DNA from: JAGLOK01 sp963676355
GTDB taxonomy: Bacteria > Bacillota > Clostridia > Christensenellales > UMGS416
Direction of reading: 5' to 3'
Assembly: GCA_963676355.1 (NCBI GenBank)
Contig: OY781093.1
Location: 2,480,001 to 2,544,000, forward strand
DNA: 64,000 nt
The translations under genes and the position numbers were made by a program. Below the pieces are notes generated by a model that did no database searches, was not told the origin of the DNA, and worked only from the letters and a program-made list of their open reading frames with translations. Shown here piece by piece: positions 1 to 9,216 of the stretch (the first letter of the stretch is position 1; each line of letters starts with the position of its first letter).

Positions 1-195
1 AAGATATCAATAACTAATTTGGAGTATTTGTGCCTTGGTGTTTAAATTGTAGAGAAGAATATATTGAAGGAATGAAAACATTCCCTGAGTGACAAAGCAC
101 TCTAAGCGAAGATACAAACACTCACCCCAGCTTTTCAAAGCTAAAGATGAGAGTTCCCTTTTTAATGTATTATTAAAGTAATTACATTCAGCACT
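1..195. other. gene-free edge with several small hairpins
   Basis: No supported gene. One frame stays open from the window edge to a TAA at 43-45 and could be the last 14 codons of a gene outside the window. Downstream there are three simple hairpins: GGAATG/CATTCC (71-86), GAGTG/CACTC (92-106) and AGCTTT/AAAGCT (131-144). GGTGTTT near 37 can also pair with AAACACT near 117, enclosing the first two. It matches no riboswitch class I could recall. It may be a structured 3' end or a small RNA. Confidence 0.25.
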
Positions 196-1053
196 TCAAG
201 AGTTTTCATCGCCCTTAAACTCTCGTTCAACCATATAAACAGTCATTACACCTATTTTTTCAAATCCCAGATCTTCATATAAAGTGTGGGCCGCTTCATT
301 TGCAGCAGATACTGAAAGTGCCGGTAGTCTCCCCTGCTCAAAAATGTAATCACAAGCTCGGGCAACCACCTCTTTCGCATAACCTTTGCGCCTGTACTCG
401 CGAGGAGTGCATATTCCGCCAATATATCCATGCATAGGTGTCATCGCCTGAACATGAGCCTGAGCCACATAAATGTTATTACAAGATAATATCCAAAATG
501 GCTCAATATCGGTTCTCTCTCTCATCCTTTTTCGCAAGTCTCTGGAATTTGATTTAAAACCAAAACCTTCCCAAAGACATTTCTTAATAAAGTTAACATA
601 CATTGTAAGCAAAAACTTCTTATCAATGCGTATAATATCGCATTCCGGATGAAATCTTTCTTTTATGCTTTTTTTAAGCTCCATAACATCTAACTCACGC
701 GAGTCAAAAGATTGTCCCATTTCATCAGATACAACCTCGCTGGCAGGTATATCCCCACCCAGCCCCCAAATCGAATGGAACGGAAATCTAGTTATTATCT
801 CCAAAAGCCCTGCCTGCGCATCTTCTGCGCTGGTGTGCACCATAACATTGCCATCATTAAATCCTGCGACAATGCCCATGATTTCATCGTCTTCTGATGT
901 ATAAACAAAAAACACCCCACTTCGCATAGCAAAAGGTTTGTAATCAAACCCTGCGGACAATACATTTCCATACAACGGGCTGGTAAAGGGTGAATTTTGG
1001 TTTAAATATTCAAATGCTAGATTATAATCTTTTTTTTCAAGCCTTCTCCACAT
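196..1053 (-). CDS. GNAT-family N-acetyltransferase
   Basis: A 285-residue protein with a GCN5-related acetyltransferase domain in its C-terminal half. The acetyl-CoA pyrophosphate-binding segment reads REYRRKGYAKEV, followed by the usual helix and a final LYEDLGFEKIG strand-loop. The N-terminal 120 residues are less typical and probably form a second, degenerate GNAT-like half. The substrate cannot be told from sequence. The start is taken at ATG 1053, with GAGG 7 nt upstream inside the end of murI. A TTG 12 nt further up would be too close to that site. The gene begins one base after the murI stop, so the two are almost certainly cotranscribed and translationally coupled. Confidence 0.8.
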   Translation of the reverse strand: MWRRLEKKDYNLAFEYLNQNSPFTSPLYGNVLSAGFDYKPFAMRSGVFFVYTSEDDEIMGIVAGFNDGNVMVHTSAEDAQAGLLEIITRFPFHSIWGLGGDIPASEVVSDEMGQSFDSRELDVMELKKSIKERFHPECDIIRIDKKFLLTMYVNFIKKCLWEGFGFKSNSRDLRKRMRERTDIEPFWILSCNNIYVAQAHVQAMTPMHGYIGGICTPREYRRKGYAKEVVARACDYIFEQGRLPALSVSAANEAAHTLYEDLGFEKIGVMTVYMVEREFKGDENS

Positions 1054-1054
1054 A

Positions 1055-1831
1055 TTATTCCTCAAAACTCAATGGTCTGCTCATAAAATCCATTATAAGA
1101 GATTTAAAACTCTCGTCACTTTCAATAAGCAAAAGCTCCGTGCCTGAATTATTTTCAGACAAAAGCTTTTTTTCTCTCAAAATATTTTTCAAATGTCTAG
1201 CTGTTCCATAGCGTCCGTCAAATACACAGTCGCATCCTACAGCGTTTTTTATCTCTTTTTCTATAAACGAAAAATGTGTGCACCCAATCACGGCTGCATC
1301 GATTTTCTCATTGTCATAACCTTCGAGCAATTTATCTAAATATTCTTTAATCTTCTTTGAACCAGATTCTTCTTGCTCTATAAGTTTTGATAAATCAGGG
1401 CACTCTATAGGAACAATGTTATTTGCCCCTAAACTTTTTGCAAGCTTTTTAAATTTCATGAATTTTAGCGTCGCAGCCGTAGCAAGCACCAAAACATCCC
1501 CAGTGCTGATTTCATTCACAGCTGGTTTTATAGCAGGCTCCATACCGATTATTGGAATATTTCCTGAATATTCAGCTCTAATATCCTCTATAGCAGCGCT
1601 TGTTGCGGTGTTACAAGCCACAACTACCGCCTTTGCACCTTCATCAATTAACTTTTTTACACCTTTTTTTGCAAGGCACAGTATTTCATCTTTGGTTTTA
1701 TCTCCATACGGGGCATTTTTGAAGTCCGCAAAGAGCAGGTACTTTTCATTTGGTAAAATGTTTTGTGCTGTCCTTAAAACTGCAACAGCTCCCACGCCTG
1801 AGTCGTATATTCCAATTGGTTTGTTGTTCAT
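1055..1831 (-). CDS. murI: glutamate racemase
   Basis: Cytoplasmic cofactor-independent racemase that makes D-glutamate for peptidoglycan. The 258 residues fit the family. The expected motifs are present: DSGVG at 10-14, NAPYGDK near 39-45, the first catalytic cysteine in ACNTATS (Cys73) and the second in GCTHF (Cys184). The two cysteines act as the acid-base pair for the two enantiomers. The second glycine of the usual DSGVGG is replaced by alanine, a mild departure. AAAGGAAA precedes ATG 1831. It is followed directly by an acetyltransferase gene. Confidence 0.93.
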   Translation of the reverse strand: MNNKPIGIYDSGVGAVAVLRTAQNILPNEKYLLFADFKNAPYGDKTKDEILCLAKKGVKKLIDEGAKAVVVACNTATSAAIEDIRAEYSGNIPIIGMEPAIKPAVNEISTGDVLVLATAATLKFMKFKKLAKSLGANNIVPIECPDLSKLIEQEESGSKKIKEYLDKLLEGYDNEKIDAAVIGCTHFSFIEKEIKNAVGCDCVFDGRYGTARHLKNILREKKLLSENNSGTELLLIESDESFKSLIMDFMSRPLSFEE

Positions 1832-2033
1832 CTTATTTCCTTTACAAATAAGACCGAATTATTCCGGCATTATTAGAATTATATTAAATCCTACATATAT
1901 TTACAAGATTAAACTTATTGTGTGATGAAATCACGAAACTAATTAGTATTATACTAAAAAACACATTATATTATTAATTTTTAACGAAACTTGCGTTTTT
2001 AATTAAAAAACAGGTGCAAACTCAATTAAAAGG

Positions 2034-2062
2034 TTGCATTGGTACAATAAACATGGTAAAAT
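2034..2062 (+). promoter_or_regulatory. sigma-A promoter of rpsT
   Basis: TTGCAT (2034-2039), a 17-bp spacer and TAAAAT (2057-2062). The predicted transcription start near 2069 leaves a short leader with AAGGAAG at 2083-2089. The promoter lies inside a longer possible reading frame from 2014, which argues for the downstream start of rpsT. Confidence 0.6.
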
Positions 2063-2097
2063 TTCATCCGACAATCATAAGAAAGGAAGTAATCATC

Positions 2098-2352
2098 TTG
2101 CCTAATATTAAGTCTGCTGAAAAGAGAATAGTTCTTTCTGAAAAGCAAAATCTTAGAAATCGTAAGGTTATATCAGAACTCAGAACAAAAACAAAAGCTT
2201 TAAGCGCCGCAGTAAATGACGGAGCTGAAAACACACAGGAGCTTTACACAGAGCTCGTTGGCTTGGTTGACAAAGCTTGGCAAAAAGGCGTTATGCATAA
2301 AAATAAAGCGAACAGAAAAAAAGCACAACTCGCAAAATTGATGAGCGCATAA
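2098..2352 (+). CDS. rpsT: 30S ribosomal protein S20
   Basis: Small basic primary-binding protein of the 30S subunit that contacts 16S rRNA. From the TTG start the protein is 84 residues, close to the usual 85-88. It shows the S20 pattern: an N-terminal PNIKSAEKR segment, long alternating-charge helices, and the C-terminal HKNKANRKKAQLAKL signature. AAGGAAG lies 8 nt before TTG 2098. An ATG-initiated form from 2014 would add 28 residues foreign to S20 and would start upstream of the predicted promoter, so it is rejected. It converges on holA and shares a terminator with it. rpsT beside holA and comEC is a common Firmicute arrangement. Confidence 0.95.
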   Translation: MPNIKSAEKRIVLSEKQNLRNRKVISELRTKTKALSAAVNDGAENTQELYTELVGLVDKAWQKGVMHKNKANRKKAQLAKLMSA

Positions 2353-2398
2353 GCTAAGTAACCAAAAATTATTTGCCAATAAAACATAAATAAATAAA

Positions 2399-2422
2399 AA
2401 ACCGAAATTCTTCGGTTTTTTT
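2399..2422. terminator. intrinsic terminator between rpsT and holA
   Basis: Arms AACCGAA and TTCGGTT around a short loop, followed by a T-run on the plus strand and preceded by an A-run. It can therefore serve both convergent genes. Confidence 0.75.
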
Positions 2423-2462
2423 GTTATGCCTATAAATACATGAATCTAGATATGAGCACATT

Positions 2463-3485
2463 CTATATTGCAATAAGCCTCATAATAAGCATTTCAGCCG
2501 AGCTATCCACTGAAATTTTCCCGCTCTTTACCATGTAATCTGCATCTGCACACCATTTAACAATCTCATCAATACGGTTTTGTTCCAACCTTGAAGCTAT
2601 TCTATTCATGTTCTTAACGACAAAATCTTTAGTGCGCAGTTTTCCTGCGGCCTGTTTTAAGTCTGCGGCATTTAATCCATTTAATTCTTTTATATAAAAT
2701 AACGAACGAAACTGCCTAGCTATCATTGCTGTGACAGCTTGAGGTGACTGTCCTGAAAGCATCAGCTTTCTGTACTCAGCAAGCGCATGCCCTCCCTCTT
2801 TATTTGTGATGTGCTTTAGCATTTTAAATATGCTATACTCTGTAGCAGCGGGGCAAATCGAAAAAATATCTTCTTCAACCACTTCCCCGTCTTTTACATA
2901 AGCCTTTAGTTTTTTCATCTCCAAGTCAAGCTCAAGTAAGCTCATTCCTGTGTATTGCACAAGCAACCGCAACAAGTTATCCGATATTTTTAGTTCAGAT
3001 TGCTTAGCCATTCTTTTAAGGTACTGAATTTTTTGCGAATCACTAGGTTGTTTAAACTCTACATCTCTATTTTCCGGAGAAAACAGTTTAACCATTGAAC
3101 TGGCAGAAGGCTCTCTCGACACTAAAAGAAGCACTGTTTCTTTTGGACATTTCTTTATAATATCCGCCAGCCTGTCAATGTCATTTTTATACTGTGCTTG
3201 CTTAAGCTTTGTCGCTGCTAATCCTAAAATTTCTAATGCATACACTGCAACAACTCGTTTCTCCGACATGAACGGCAAAGGAATCATAGCGTTTTCTATT
3301 TGCGACATATCGCCTTCAGAAGCATCAATCTTATCATAGTTAATATCTTTTACTCCCGGGGAAACAAATCTATCTATAACAGCAGCTATACAAAGCTCTT
3401 TAATATATTCCTCATTACCATGAAGAAGATAAGCGCCGCCCATATCATTTGTTTTTAGTAGTTTTGAAAATTCACTATAGTTCAA
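2463..3485 (-). CDS. holA: DNA polymerase III subunit delta
   Basis: Clamp-loader delta subunit, which opens the beta sliding clamp during replication. The 340-residue length, the N-terminal GAYLLHGNEEYIKE segment, the central P-loop-like domain without ATPase motifs and the C-terminal helical collar domain (MIARQFRSLFYIKEL) fit the family. The start is TTG 3485, with GGAG 6 nt upstream inside the last codons of comEC, so translation is likely coupled. It is the last gene of the minus-strand run from the glycosyltransferase gene at 8049 and ends at the shared terminator. Confidence 0.92.
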   Translation of the reverse strand: MNYSEFSKLLKTNDMGGAYLLHGNEEYIKELCIAAVIDRFVSPGVKDINYDKIDASEGDMSQIENAMIPLPFMSEKRVVAVYALEILGLAATKLKQAQYKNDIDRLADIIKKCPKETVLLLVSREPSASSMVKLFSPENRDVEFKQPSDSQKIQYLKRMAKQSELKISDNLLRLLVQYTGMSLLELDLEMKKLKAYVKDGEVVEEDIFSICPAATEYSIFKMLKHITNKEGGHALAEYRKLMLSGQSPQAVTAMIARQFRSLFYIKELNGLNAADLKQAAGKLRTKDFVVKNMNRIASRLEQNRIDEIVKWCADADYMVKSGKISVDSSAEMLIMRLIAI

Positions 3486-3486
3486 A

Positions 3487-5745
3487 TCAGTCTCCGCCTA
3501 AAAATATTTTTGTCGCCTTCTCCGTTATATTATAGGTTTTCGTGCCGCCTTGTTCAAGCTGTAATATATATTCATCCGGAATTGCATCCAATGAAGAATA
3601 ATATAAGTTCTCAAAACCTATGTTCATTATGCCTTCAGCTCTTTTCATGCTCCACTTGGAAGATACTATTATATCAAACTCTTCTTTAAAAGCGCCTTGC
3701 CTAAGTGACATGGGGTCTAAATATAAAACAGATTCCTCTCCCTTTTTGATCGATACCGCATAATGAATTTTAGCAGTTTTAGATTTCGCTTTAAACTCAT
3801 GAAACCTTATACTGTAGCCATCTAAATTCATTTCACGATTCACACCTATAATATCAGATTCTAAATCAAGCAACTCCCCTTTTAAATCTTCACTAGCATA
3901 AATCTGTTTTATATTTATTCCTTCTAGATTTTCAAGTATCCCAGACAGTTCTTCTACCTTATTTCCCGAATATATCAAAGCAAAAATCTCACTTCTTCCA
4001 GATTTTTTTATAATTCTATCCGCAATAAAACTATCATGGTTTAGTATCAAAATGTTTTGGCTACCTTGAGTAATATAGACTACGGTACTTGAACCATCCG
4101 AATATATCTTCGCATCTTTGCTTTCTTTTACTTGCATTTGAGTTATTACCATAATAATTATAGCAACCACAAGCATAGCGGGAGGTAAAATTAAATTAAC
4201 CCATTTTTTCTTCTTTCTAATTAAATGCACTAACAAAATTATTCCAGATATCCACAAAAAAGAAACTATCATTGGAGGAGAAACTAAATTTATTTGTGGC
4301 GAATATTTTGCTGCAAAATCGGAGAGAAAAATGATTAGTTTGTATAAAGCTTTAACCATAACTCCTAAAGCTGGCGCTAAAAAACCAATCCAAGATAGAA
4401 TTCCAAAGAGAATGCCTACAATAAGTGCCAGTGACACAAGTGTTACAAACAGAAGGTTGAATATTGGCGACAAAATGGGCACATTGTTAAAATAATAAGC
4501 CGTTACGGGCCATGAAAACACAACAACCGCTAAGCTCACAAGAACACCCTCCAGTAAAAACTTCGCTTTCTTAAATCTTTCTGCGAGCTTAATGGCATCA
4601 GCAAAAATTCCTATCGCAGCAACGGACACACAAGACAAAATAAATGATACAGAAAAAAGCGTGAAAGGATTTACAATAAGCATACCAAGCATAGCCGTTC
4701 CAAGTGAGTTCATTACAGAGCTCTTTCTTCCAAATATTCTCGAAGTCATAAGTACTGACCACATAATCGCAGCCCTTATCATAGAAATTCTAAATCCAGC
4801 AAAAATTAAAAACGCAATTATTACCACACTGCACACAATAGTTCTCACAATTATTGGTGCATGTAGTTTATTTAACAAATAGGCAAACGCTAAAAGCATC
4901 ACCCCTATATGCAATCCACTTGTAGCTAAAAGATGCGATGTTCCTAACTTTGAAAAGTTGTCTTTTATATTATCATCAAGTCCACTTTTTTCACCAGTTA
5001 AAACCGCTATTAAAAGACCTGCTTCTTTTCCGCCAATAAATTCACTAACTTTTTTATCGAAGTTATCTCTCAAATTCACAAAAAAACGAGTAAAATCATT
5101 AGCTCTCTCACGTCTTACTATTTCTATGGTGGCATAATGACAAAGAGTTTTATATGATATTCTTTCTGACAAAAGAGATAGTCTCTCATTGTAAAATCCG
5201 CACTCCGGAGCACTCGAAGGAAACATTAAGTCAGCTTTTGCTTTAATAATGCTATTTTTCACATCATATCGGCTGAGTAAATAGTTTGAGCTTTCACCAT
5301 ACACTATGAGGCTCACTTTGCCTTTGATCCTCTGTCTCATATCTCCTTCTAAATATATGTCTTCTAGAGTAAGAGCGATAGAGTTTGCCCCATTTGCTTC
5401 AACTGATTTAACTCTGCCTTGGATATATTTATGTGGTAAAATCGCCTCCGGTTCGTACATGCTTTCAAGCATTGTCTGAGCGCTTAGAAAGCCTATTATC
5501 GAAAACACGGCCAATGCTATAGGAAGTGGTTTTATTCTTTTTCGCAACAAAAAAGCTACACCAATCAGTATGCATATTATAGATATAATTGCAAAACTTG
5601 GGATGACAGGGCTAAAAAATTTTACTGTAGTCGGAAATATATTTATCTTATATGCCGCGAAGATACCAGAAGCAAAAAGCAGCGCCAGTATAAGCATTGG
5701 AGCGCTGCCCAGTTTTTTTATCCATTGATATCTGTTTTTTATCAT
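3487..5745 (-). CDS. comEC: ComEC/Rec2 DNA-uptake channel protein
   Basis: Polytopic membrane protein that passes single-stranded DNA across the membrane in competence. The 752 residues comprise an N-terminal hydrophobic region with a DUF4131-like extracellular domain (about 1-220), the Competence domain with the signature LLATSGLHIGVM near 270, and a C-terminal domain in the place of the metallo-beta-lactamase domain. That last domain lacks the HxHxDH metal motif (the region reads IYSGNKVEELSG), so its metal site looks lost. The ATG overlaps the stop of the upstream hydrolase gene by 4 bp. No other com genes are in the window, so competence itself is unproven. Confidence 0.85.
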   Translation of the reverse strand: MIKNRYQWIKKLGSAPMLILALLFASGIFAAYKINIFPTTVKFFSPVIPSFAIISIICILIGVAFLLRKRIKPLPIALAVFSIIGFLSAQTMLESMYEPEAILPHKYIQGRVKSVEANGANSIALTLEDIYLEGDMRQRIKGKVSLIVYGESSNYLLSRYDVKNSIIKAKADLMFPSSAPECGFYNERLSLLSERISYKTLCHYATIEIVRRERANDFTRFFVNLRDNFDKKVSEFIGGKEAGLLIAVLTGEKSGLDDNIKDNFSKLGTSHLLATSGLHIGVMLLAFAYLLNKLHAPIIVRTIVCSVVIIAFLIFAGFRISMIRAAIMWSVLMTSRIFGRKSSVMNSLGTAMLGMLIVNPFTLFSVSFILSCVSVAAIGIFADAIKLAERFKKAKFLLEGVLVSLAVVVFSWPVTAYYFNNVPILSPIFNLLFVTLVSLALIVGILFGILSWIGFLAPALGVMVKALYKLIIFLSDFAAKYSPQINLVSPPMIVSFLWISGIILLVHLIRKKKKWVNLILPPAMLVVAIIIMVITQMQVKESKDAKIYSDGSSTVVYITQGSQNILILNHDSFIADRIIKKSGRSEIFALIYSGNKVEELSGILENLEGINIKQIYASEDLKGELLDLESDIIGVNREMNLDGYSIRFHEFKAKSKTAKIHYAVSIKKGEESVLYLDPMSLRQGAFKEEFDIIVSSKWSMKRAEGIMNIGFENLYYSSLDAIPDEYILQLEQGGTKTYNITEKATKIFLGGD

Positions 5746-6461
5746 ATTTTAATAGTTAAATCACGCGCAGATGCTATTGTGTGTGGAAAAACTTCTTTAG
5801 CTTCTCCCAAAAGCTGTGTTCTGTCTGAACGAGGTGAGAAATGTGTTATCATAAGCCTTTTAGCTTTGGCACGTTCTGCCATCTGTGCTGCTTGCTTCGC
5901 ACTTACATGAGGCGCCTCAGGCCAGTGCTGTTCTTCAGTGAAAGCCGAGTCACATATAAACAAGTCTGCATTTGTAGCAAGGTCTATTAGGTTTTCATCA
6001 TACATTGTGTCGCCTGAATAAACCAAAGCTTTGCCATTTTTTTCTACTCTTGTCGCATAAGCCAAAACAGGGTGTGACACTTGTGTGAAAAATATTTTTA
6101 GATTGCCAATCGTATAAAACTTTTTGGGGTTGATCTCTATAGGATTAAAGTACTTACATCCACTCAAAAGCCATGCTTCCGACTCCGGTTGATTAGGCAT
6201 GTAAACAGGCAATGCAAATTTACGCTCTTCAAACATCAGCGCATAACGCATAACGAGCATGTCACTCATGTGATCTGCATGCAGGTGAGATAGTATAACA
6301 GCATCCAGTTCTGTAAGCGCACACTTTCTCTGTAAAGCTGCAAGTACTCCGCTGCCGCAATCCATCAAAATCTTTTTTCCGTCCGCTTCAAGCAAGTATC
6401 CTGAGCACACTGTTCCTGCTCCCGGGTAAGGCCCCGAGTTACCCAACACAGTTATCTGCAC
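5742..6461 (-). CDS. MBL-fold metallo-hydrolase, RNase Z-like
   Basis: A 239-residue metallo-beta-lactamase-fold hydrolase of the RNase Z/YhfI type. The zinc motif SHLHADH is near residue 60. Further ligands lie in TQVSHP, in YSGDTMYD and in the terminal ITHFSPRSD segment. The short form without the tRNase Z exosite suggests a small-molecule phosphodiesterase or arylsulfatase-like role rather than tRNA processing, but that is inference. Start is GTG 6461 behind AAGGGGGAA, which overlaps the end of the upstream ECF gene. The stop overlaps the comEC start. Confidence 0.75.
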   Translation of the reverse strand: MQITVLGNSGPYPGAGTVCSGYLLEADGKKILMDCGSGVLAALQRKCALTELDAVILSHLHADHMSDMLVMRYALMFEERKFALPVYMPNQPESEAWLLSGCKYFNPIEINPKKFYTIGNLKIFFTQVSHPVLAYATRVEKNGKALVYSGDTMYDENLIDLATNADLFICDSAFTEEQHWPEAPHVSAKQAAQMAERAKAKRLMITHFSPRSDRTQLLGEAKEVFPHTIASARDLTIKI

Positions 6462-6464
6462 AGC

Positions 6465-6983
6465 TTATTCCCCCTTTATTTTGTTCACGAAGTTGTTTAT
6501 TCCTTTAATCTTGCTTAGTGCTGTTATAACAAGTGTTCCAATAACAACACCAGCTGCTGACTGCACAAAATTCCAAGGCACATTTGCAATAGCGCCTTTT
6601 CCTATTATTATAAAATATTCAAAAGCAAAATAACCACCAGCCATAATTAATCCACCTGCTGACATTGCCAGAATTTTTATCAATATTTTTTCACCAAAGT
6701 TTTTAATCAACAAGCCAACAACAAGTCCCATAAGTCCTTTGATTACAAAAGTCGCAGGCGCGTAAACACCATATCCTAAAATCAAGTCTGCAAGAGCAGA
6801 TCCTACTCCAGCAGCAGCTCCAGCAATAGGTCCCAGAAACCATGCCGCAGCATATATCATGGAATCCCCAGGGTTAATATATCCGCCGCCTCCTAGTGGA
6901 ATTGCGATTGTAGTAGCAAGCATAATTATCGCTGCAAAAAGAGCCGTGAACGTAAGCTTAAGTACATGTGTATGGTTTTTCAT
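6465..6983 (-). CDS. ECF transporter S component
   Basis: A 172-residue integral membrane protein with about five helices, of the substrate-binding S-component type of energy-coupling-factor vitamin transporters. The segment GGGGYINPGDSMIYAAAWFLGP and the later GVYAPATFVIKGLMG resemble the HmpT/PdxU/thiamine-precursor group. The vitamin cannot be assigned. No EcfA or EcfT genes are in the window, so it probably shares a module encoded elsewhere. GGGAGAGG precedes ATG 6983, and the gene lies 22 bp after the glycosyltransferase gene. Confidence 0.7.
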   Translation of the reverse strand: MKNHTHVLKLTFTALFAAIIMLATTIAIPLGGGGYINPGDSMIYAAAWFLGPIAGAAAGVGSALADLILGYGVYAPATFVIKGLMGLVVGLLIKNFGEKILIKILAMSAGGLIMAGGYFAFEYFIIIGKGAIANVPWNFVQSAAGVVIGTLVITALSKIKGINNFVNKIKGE

Positions 6984-7005
6984 TAAACCTCTCCCTCAAA
7001 GAACT

Positions 7006-8049
7006 TTATATTTTAACCCTCTTGGGTTTTTTACCATAACGCATTCTCAGATACCCCACATATGCAGTCGGAGCCGCAAAAATCGCGCAAATCCACCAAG
7101 CAGAATTGTATCCAACCGCTTTAAAAACAAACAGCCAATAAAACAAAACAGAGAAGAAAGCCGTGTGTAAAAGCGGTATAAAAATATTATACCACTTTCC
7201 CTTTTCGTCTGAAACGGGAGCCATCATAATAAGCCAGCCAACAAGAATGCCTGCACCGTAAATAAGAGCCATTTTGTATAACGAGCAAAGCGGTGCAATA
7301 CTAAGCATAATCCTCGAAAAATAATAAGCTATCGCTCCAGCAAAAAATGGCAGCAAGGCAAATTTTAATATATTTACATAAATTAAAAACGAATCTTTTA
7401 TTTTATTAAAATGGGTTGTGTAATCTTCGCCCTCTAAATAAATTGCATCCATTGGGAACTCAACATAATCAATCTTTTTTTCTCTCACATCCAAGAGCAT
7501 AATATTCTCATATTCAAAACGCTCTCCTGCAGTTGTTATAAATTTCTCCATAACAGCTTTTGGGAATGCTCTAAGACCGCATTGTGTATCTCCAAAAGAA
7601 AGCCCTGTAAGCAGTTTAAAGATTGCGATTGTAATAAGGTTGCCAACAAGATTTCCGGTTGGAATGTTTTTGCCCTTAAAGAAACGCCTTGTTCCAAGAA
7701 TAAGTTTGTCGGGATGCTCTTGCATTGCATCTGCCGCCTCTTTCACAGAGGATGCAGGATGTTGTCCATCAGCGTCACAAGCCACCACACCAAGCAAACT
7801 GTCATATTTATTTAATGCATGATTAAAGCCTGTTTTGAGAGCTCGTCCCTTGCCTTGGTTTACTGCATGATATATTATTTCACACTGCGGAAATTCTTGC
7901 GCAACTTTATCATAAATTGCACTGTATTCTCCACCGCTTCCGTCATCCACAATAAGCACATCCACAAAGCCTTCACTTTTAAGCTCTTGAATAAACTCCA
8001 AAAGTCGCTCATCTGGTTTATATGATGGTATCAAGATTAGTTTTTTCAT
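7006..8049 (-). CDS. family 2 glycosyltransferase with C-terminal membrane helices
   Basis: A 347-residue protein. Residues 1-220 form a GT-A glycosyltransferase of the dolichol-phosphate-mannose synthase type, with VDDGSGG near 35 and the metal-binding DADGQHP near 92. Residues 225-335 contain about four hydrophobic segments and a basic tail that would anchor it in the membrane. It most likely transfers a sugar from a nucleotide donor to a lipid carrier or envelope polymer. AAGGAG precedes ATG 8049. It is the first gene of the operon running to holA. Confidence 0.75.
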   Translation of the reverse strand: MKKLILIPSYKPDERLLEFIQELKSEGFVDVLIVDDGSGGEYSAIYDKVAQEFPQCEIIYHAVNQGKGRALKTGFNHALNKYDSLLGVVACDADGQHPASSVKEAADAMQEHPDKLILGTRRFFKGKNIPTGNLVGNLITIAIFKLLTGLSFGDTQCGLRAFPKAVMEKFITTAGERFEYENIMLLDVREKKIDYVEFPMDAIYLEGEDYTTHFNKIKDSFLIYVNILKFALLPFFAGAIAYYFSRIMLSIAPLCSLYKMALIYGAGILVGWLIMMAPVSDEKGKWYNIFIPLLHTAFFSVLFYWLFVFKAVGYNSAWWICAIFAAPTAYVGYLRMRYGKKPKRVKI

Positions 8050-8187
8050 CCAGTCTCCTTAATATATCACTAATAAATCCAATCTATAATAACATAATAA
8101 ACATTGCTTTGTCAGCATATTATACTTGATAAAAATCTAATAATTGCATAAAATTGAAAGTAGCTATAATACATTAAGGAGTTTATC

Positions 8188-8670
8188 ATGAAAATATTTA
8201 CACCAGTATTCTGGGCGGTCATTCTAATTGTAATAGGTCTTGTAATAATATTTAATCAAGCTTTTGGATGGAATATAAAAATTTTCCCAATAGTATTTGG
8301 ATTGATTATAATATCAATAGGGATTTCCATCATCGCAGGACCATCACGCAAAGACAGCACAAATATCTTCTCCGGAAGTACTGTTACTTCCATCCATACT
8401 GGAGATAATAATTATATCTTTTCAAGTGCTACTGTTAGCTTGGATGATACAACTTATGAAAAAGACATAGAAGTAAACAGCATTTTTTCAAGCGTCAAAA
8501 TCAATACAAATGGGAAAAGTGTTAAGATCAAATCAAGCGGGGCATTTTCTCAAACAGTGTTTCCCGATGGTTCTTCTTTATCTTTTGGAGATAGAATTTA
8601 TGAGAGGGATGGAGATAACACAGTTTACATTGAAACAAACTGTGTATTCGGTTCAATAGAAATAGAATAA
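8188..8670 (+). CDS. LiaF-like membrane protein
   Basis: A 160-residue protein with two N-terminal transmembrane helices (about 5-25 and 30-50) and an extracytoplasmic or cytoplasmic beta-repeat region of roughly 100 residues. The hydrophobic start FWAVILIVIGLVIIFNQ and the repeating SIFSS/VFGSIEIE pattern resemble LiaI/LiaF-type proteins (DUF5668/DUF2154) of envelope-stress circuits. No linked two-component system is present, so function is open. Its N-terminus resembles that of the minus-strand membrane protein at 31217-31762. AAGGAG precedes the ATG, and it ends at a strong terminator. Confidence 0.55.
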   Translation: MKIFTPVFWAVILIVIGLVIIFNQAFGWNIKIFPIVFGLIIISIGISIIAGPSRKDSTNIFSGSTVTSIHTGDNNYIFSSATVSLDDTTYEKDIEVNSIFSSVKINTNGKSVKIKSSGAFSQTVFPDGSSLSFGDRIYERDGDNTVYIETNCVFGSIEIE

Positions 8671-8680
8671 TAAATATAAT

Positions 8681-8708
8681 AAAAAGGCGCTTTTTTAGCG
8701 CCTTTTTA
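8681..8708. terminator. intrinsic terminator
   Basis: AAAAAGGCGC and GCGCCTTTTT arms around a T-rich loop. It is symmetric, so it can end both the plus-strand LiaF-like gene and the convergent minus-strand gene at 8752. Confidence 0.85.
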
Positions 8709-8751
8709 CTTGTGCAATAACCTAAACAGGGTATAGGTTTTTAGGGGCTAA

Positions 8752-9099
8752 TTAACCTTGTACAGATACCATTTCTTCCTTAAAGTCTCCATAGTTGGCA
8801 CTATAGAATACTTCAATCCTATACTCCAATCCAACTTCGGCATCTATACATTCGTGTATGGAACAATAAAAGCTGTTTCTTTCAGCATCCCATTGTTTGA
8901 CCGTCGTCCAGTCTCCGTCATACCTTTGAAGAAAGACTGTGATTCCAACATTTTTCACATACTCGGTAGCTTTTACAGAAGCATATACTTCCAACATTCC
9001 GTCATCCGATATATGGAAGTAGCGATCATAATATTTTATTAGTTTAAGGCATTTTACACCTGTGTTTACTTGCTGCAAACCGCTAACCGATTGGGTCAT
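8752..9099 (-). CDS. small beta-rich protein of unknown function
   Basis: A 115-residue hypothetical protein with no signal peptide and no membrane helix. Alternating hydrophobic strands (MLEVYASVKATEYV, GITVFLQRY, LEYRIEVFYSAN) suggest an immunoglobulin-like or carbohydrate-binding beta sandwich. It vaguely resembles small clostridial DUF6147-type proteins, but those are normally secreted. AAAGGAG with 5-nt spacing before ATG 9099 supports expression. It is a single gene flanked by a terminator. Confidence 0.6.
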   Translation of the reverse strand: MTQSVSGLQQVNTGVKCLKLIKYYDRYFHISDDGMLEVYASVKATEYVKNVGITVFLQRYDGDWTTVKQWDAERNSFYCSIHECIDAEVGLEYRIEVFYSANYGDFKEEMVSVQG

Positions 9100-9216
9100 A
9101 ATGTCTCCTTTTTGTAATACCTACATAAGTAAGAGGAAGTAAGTTTAAAAAAAGTTGCAAGTTTTTAAAATAATCAGGTAAATAAATTGTGAACTAATAA
9201 ACTTCTTTATTATCCC

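Noticed and set aside
120..195. Glycine riboswitch suggested by GAGAGTTCCC-like bases
   Set aside because: The remaining conserved core of that class is absent on both strands.
2014..2097. Longer S20 starting at ATG 2014
   Set aside because: It contains the predicted rpsT promoter and extends S20 beyond its normal N-terminus; TTG 2098 has a proper ribosome site.
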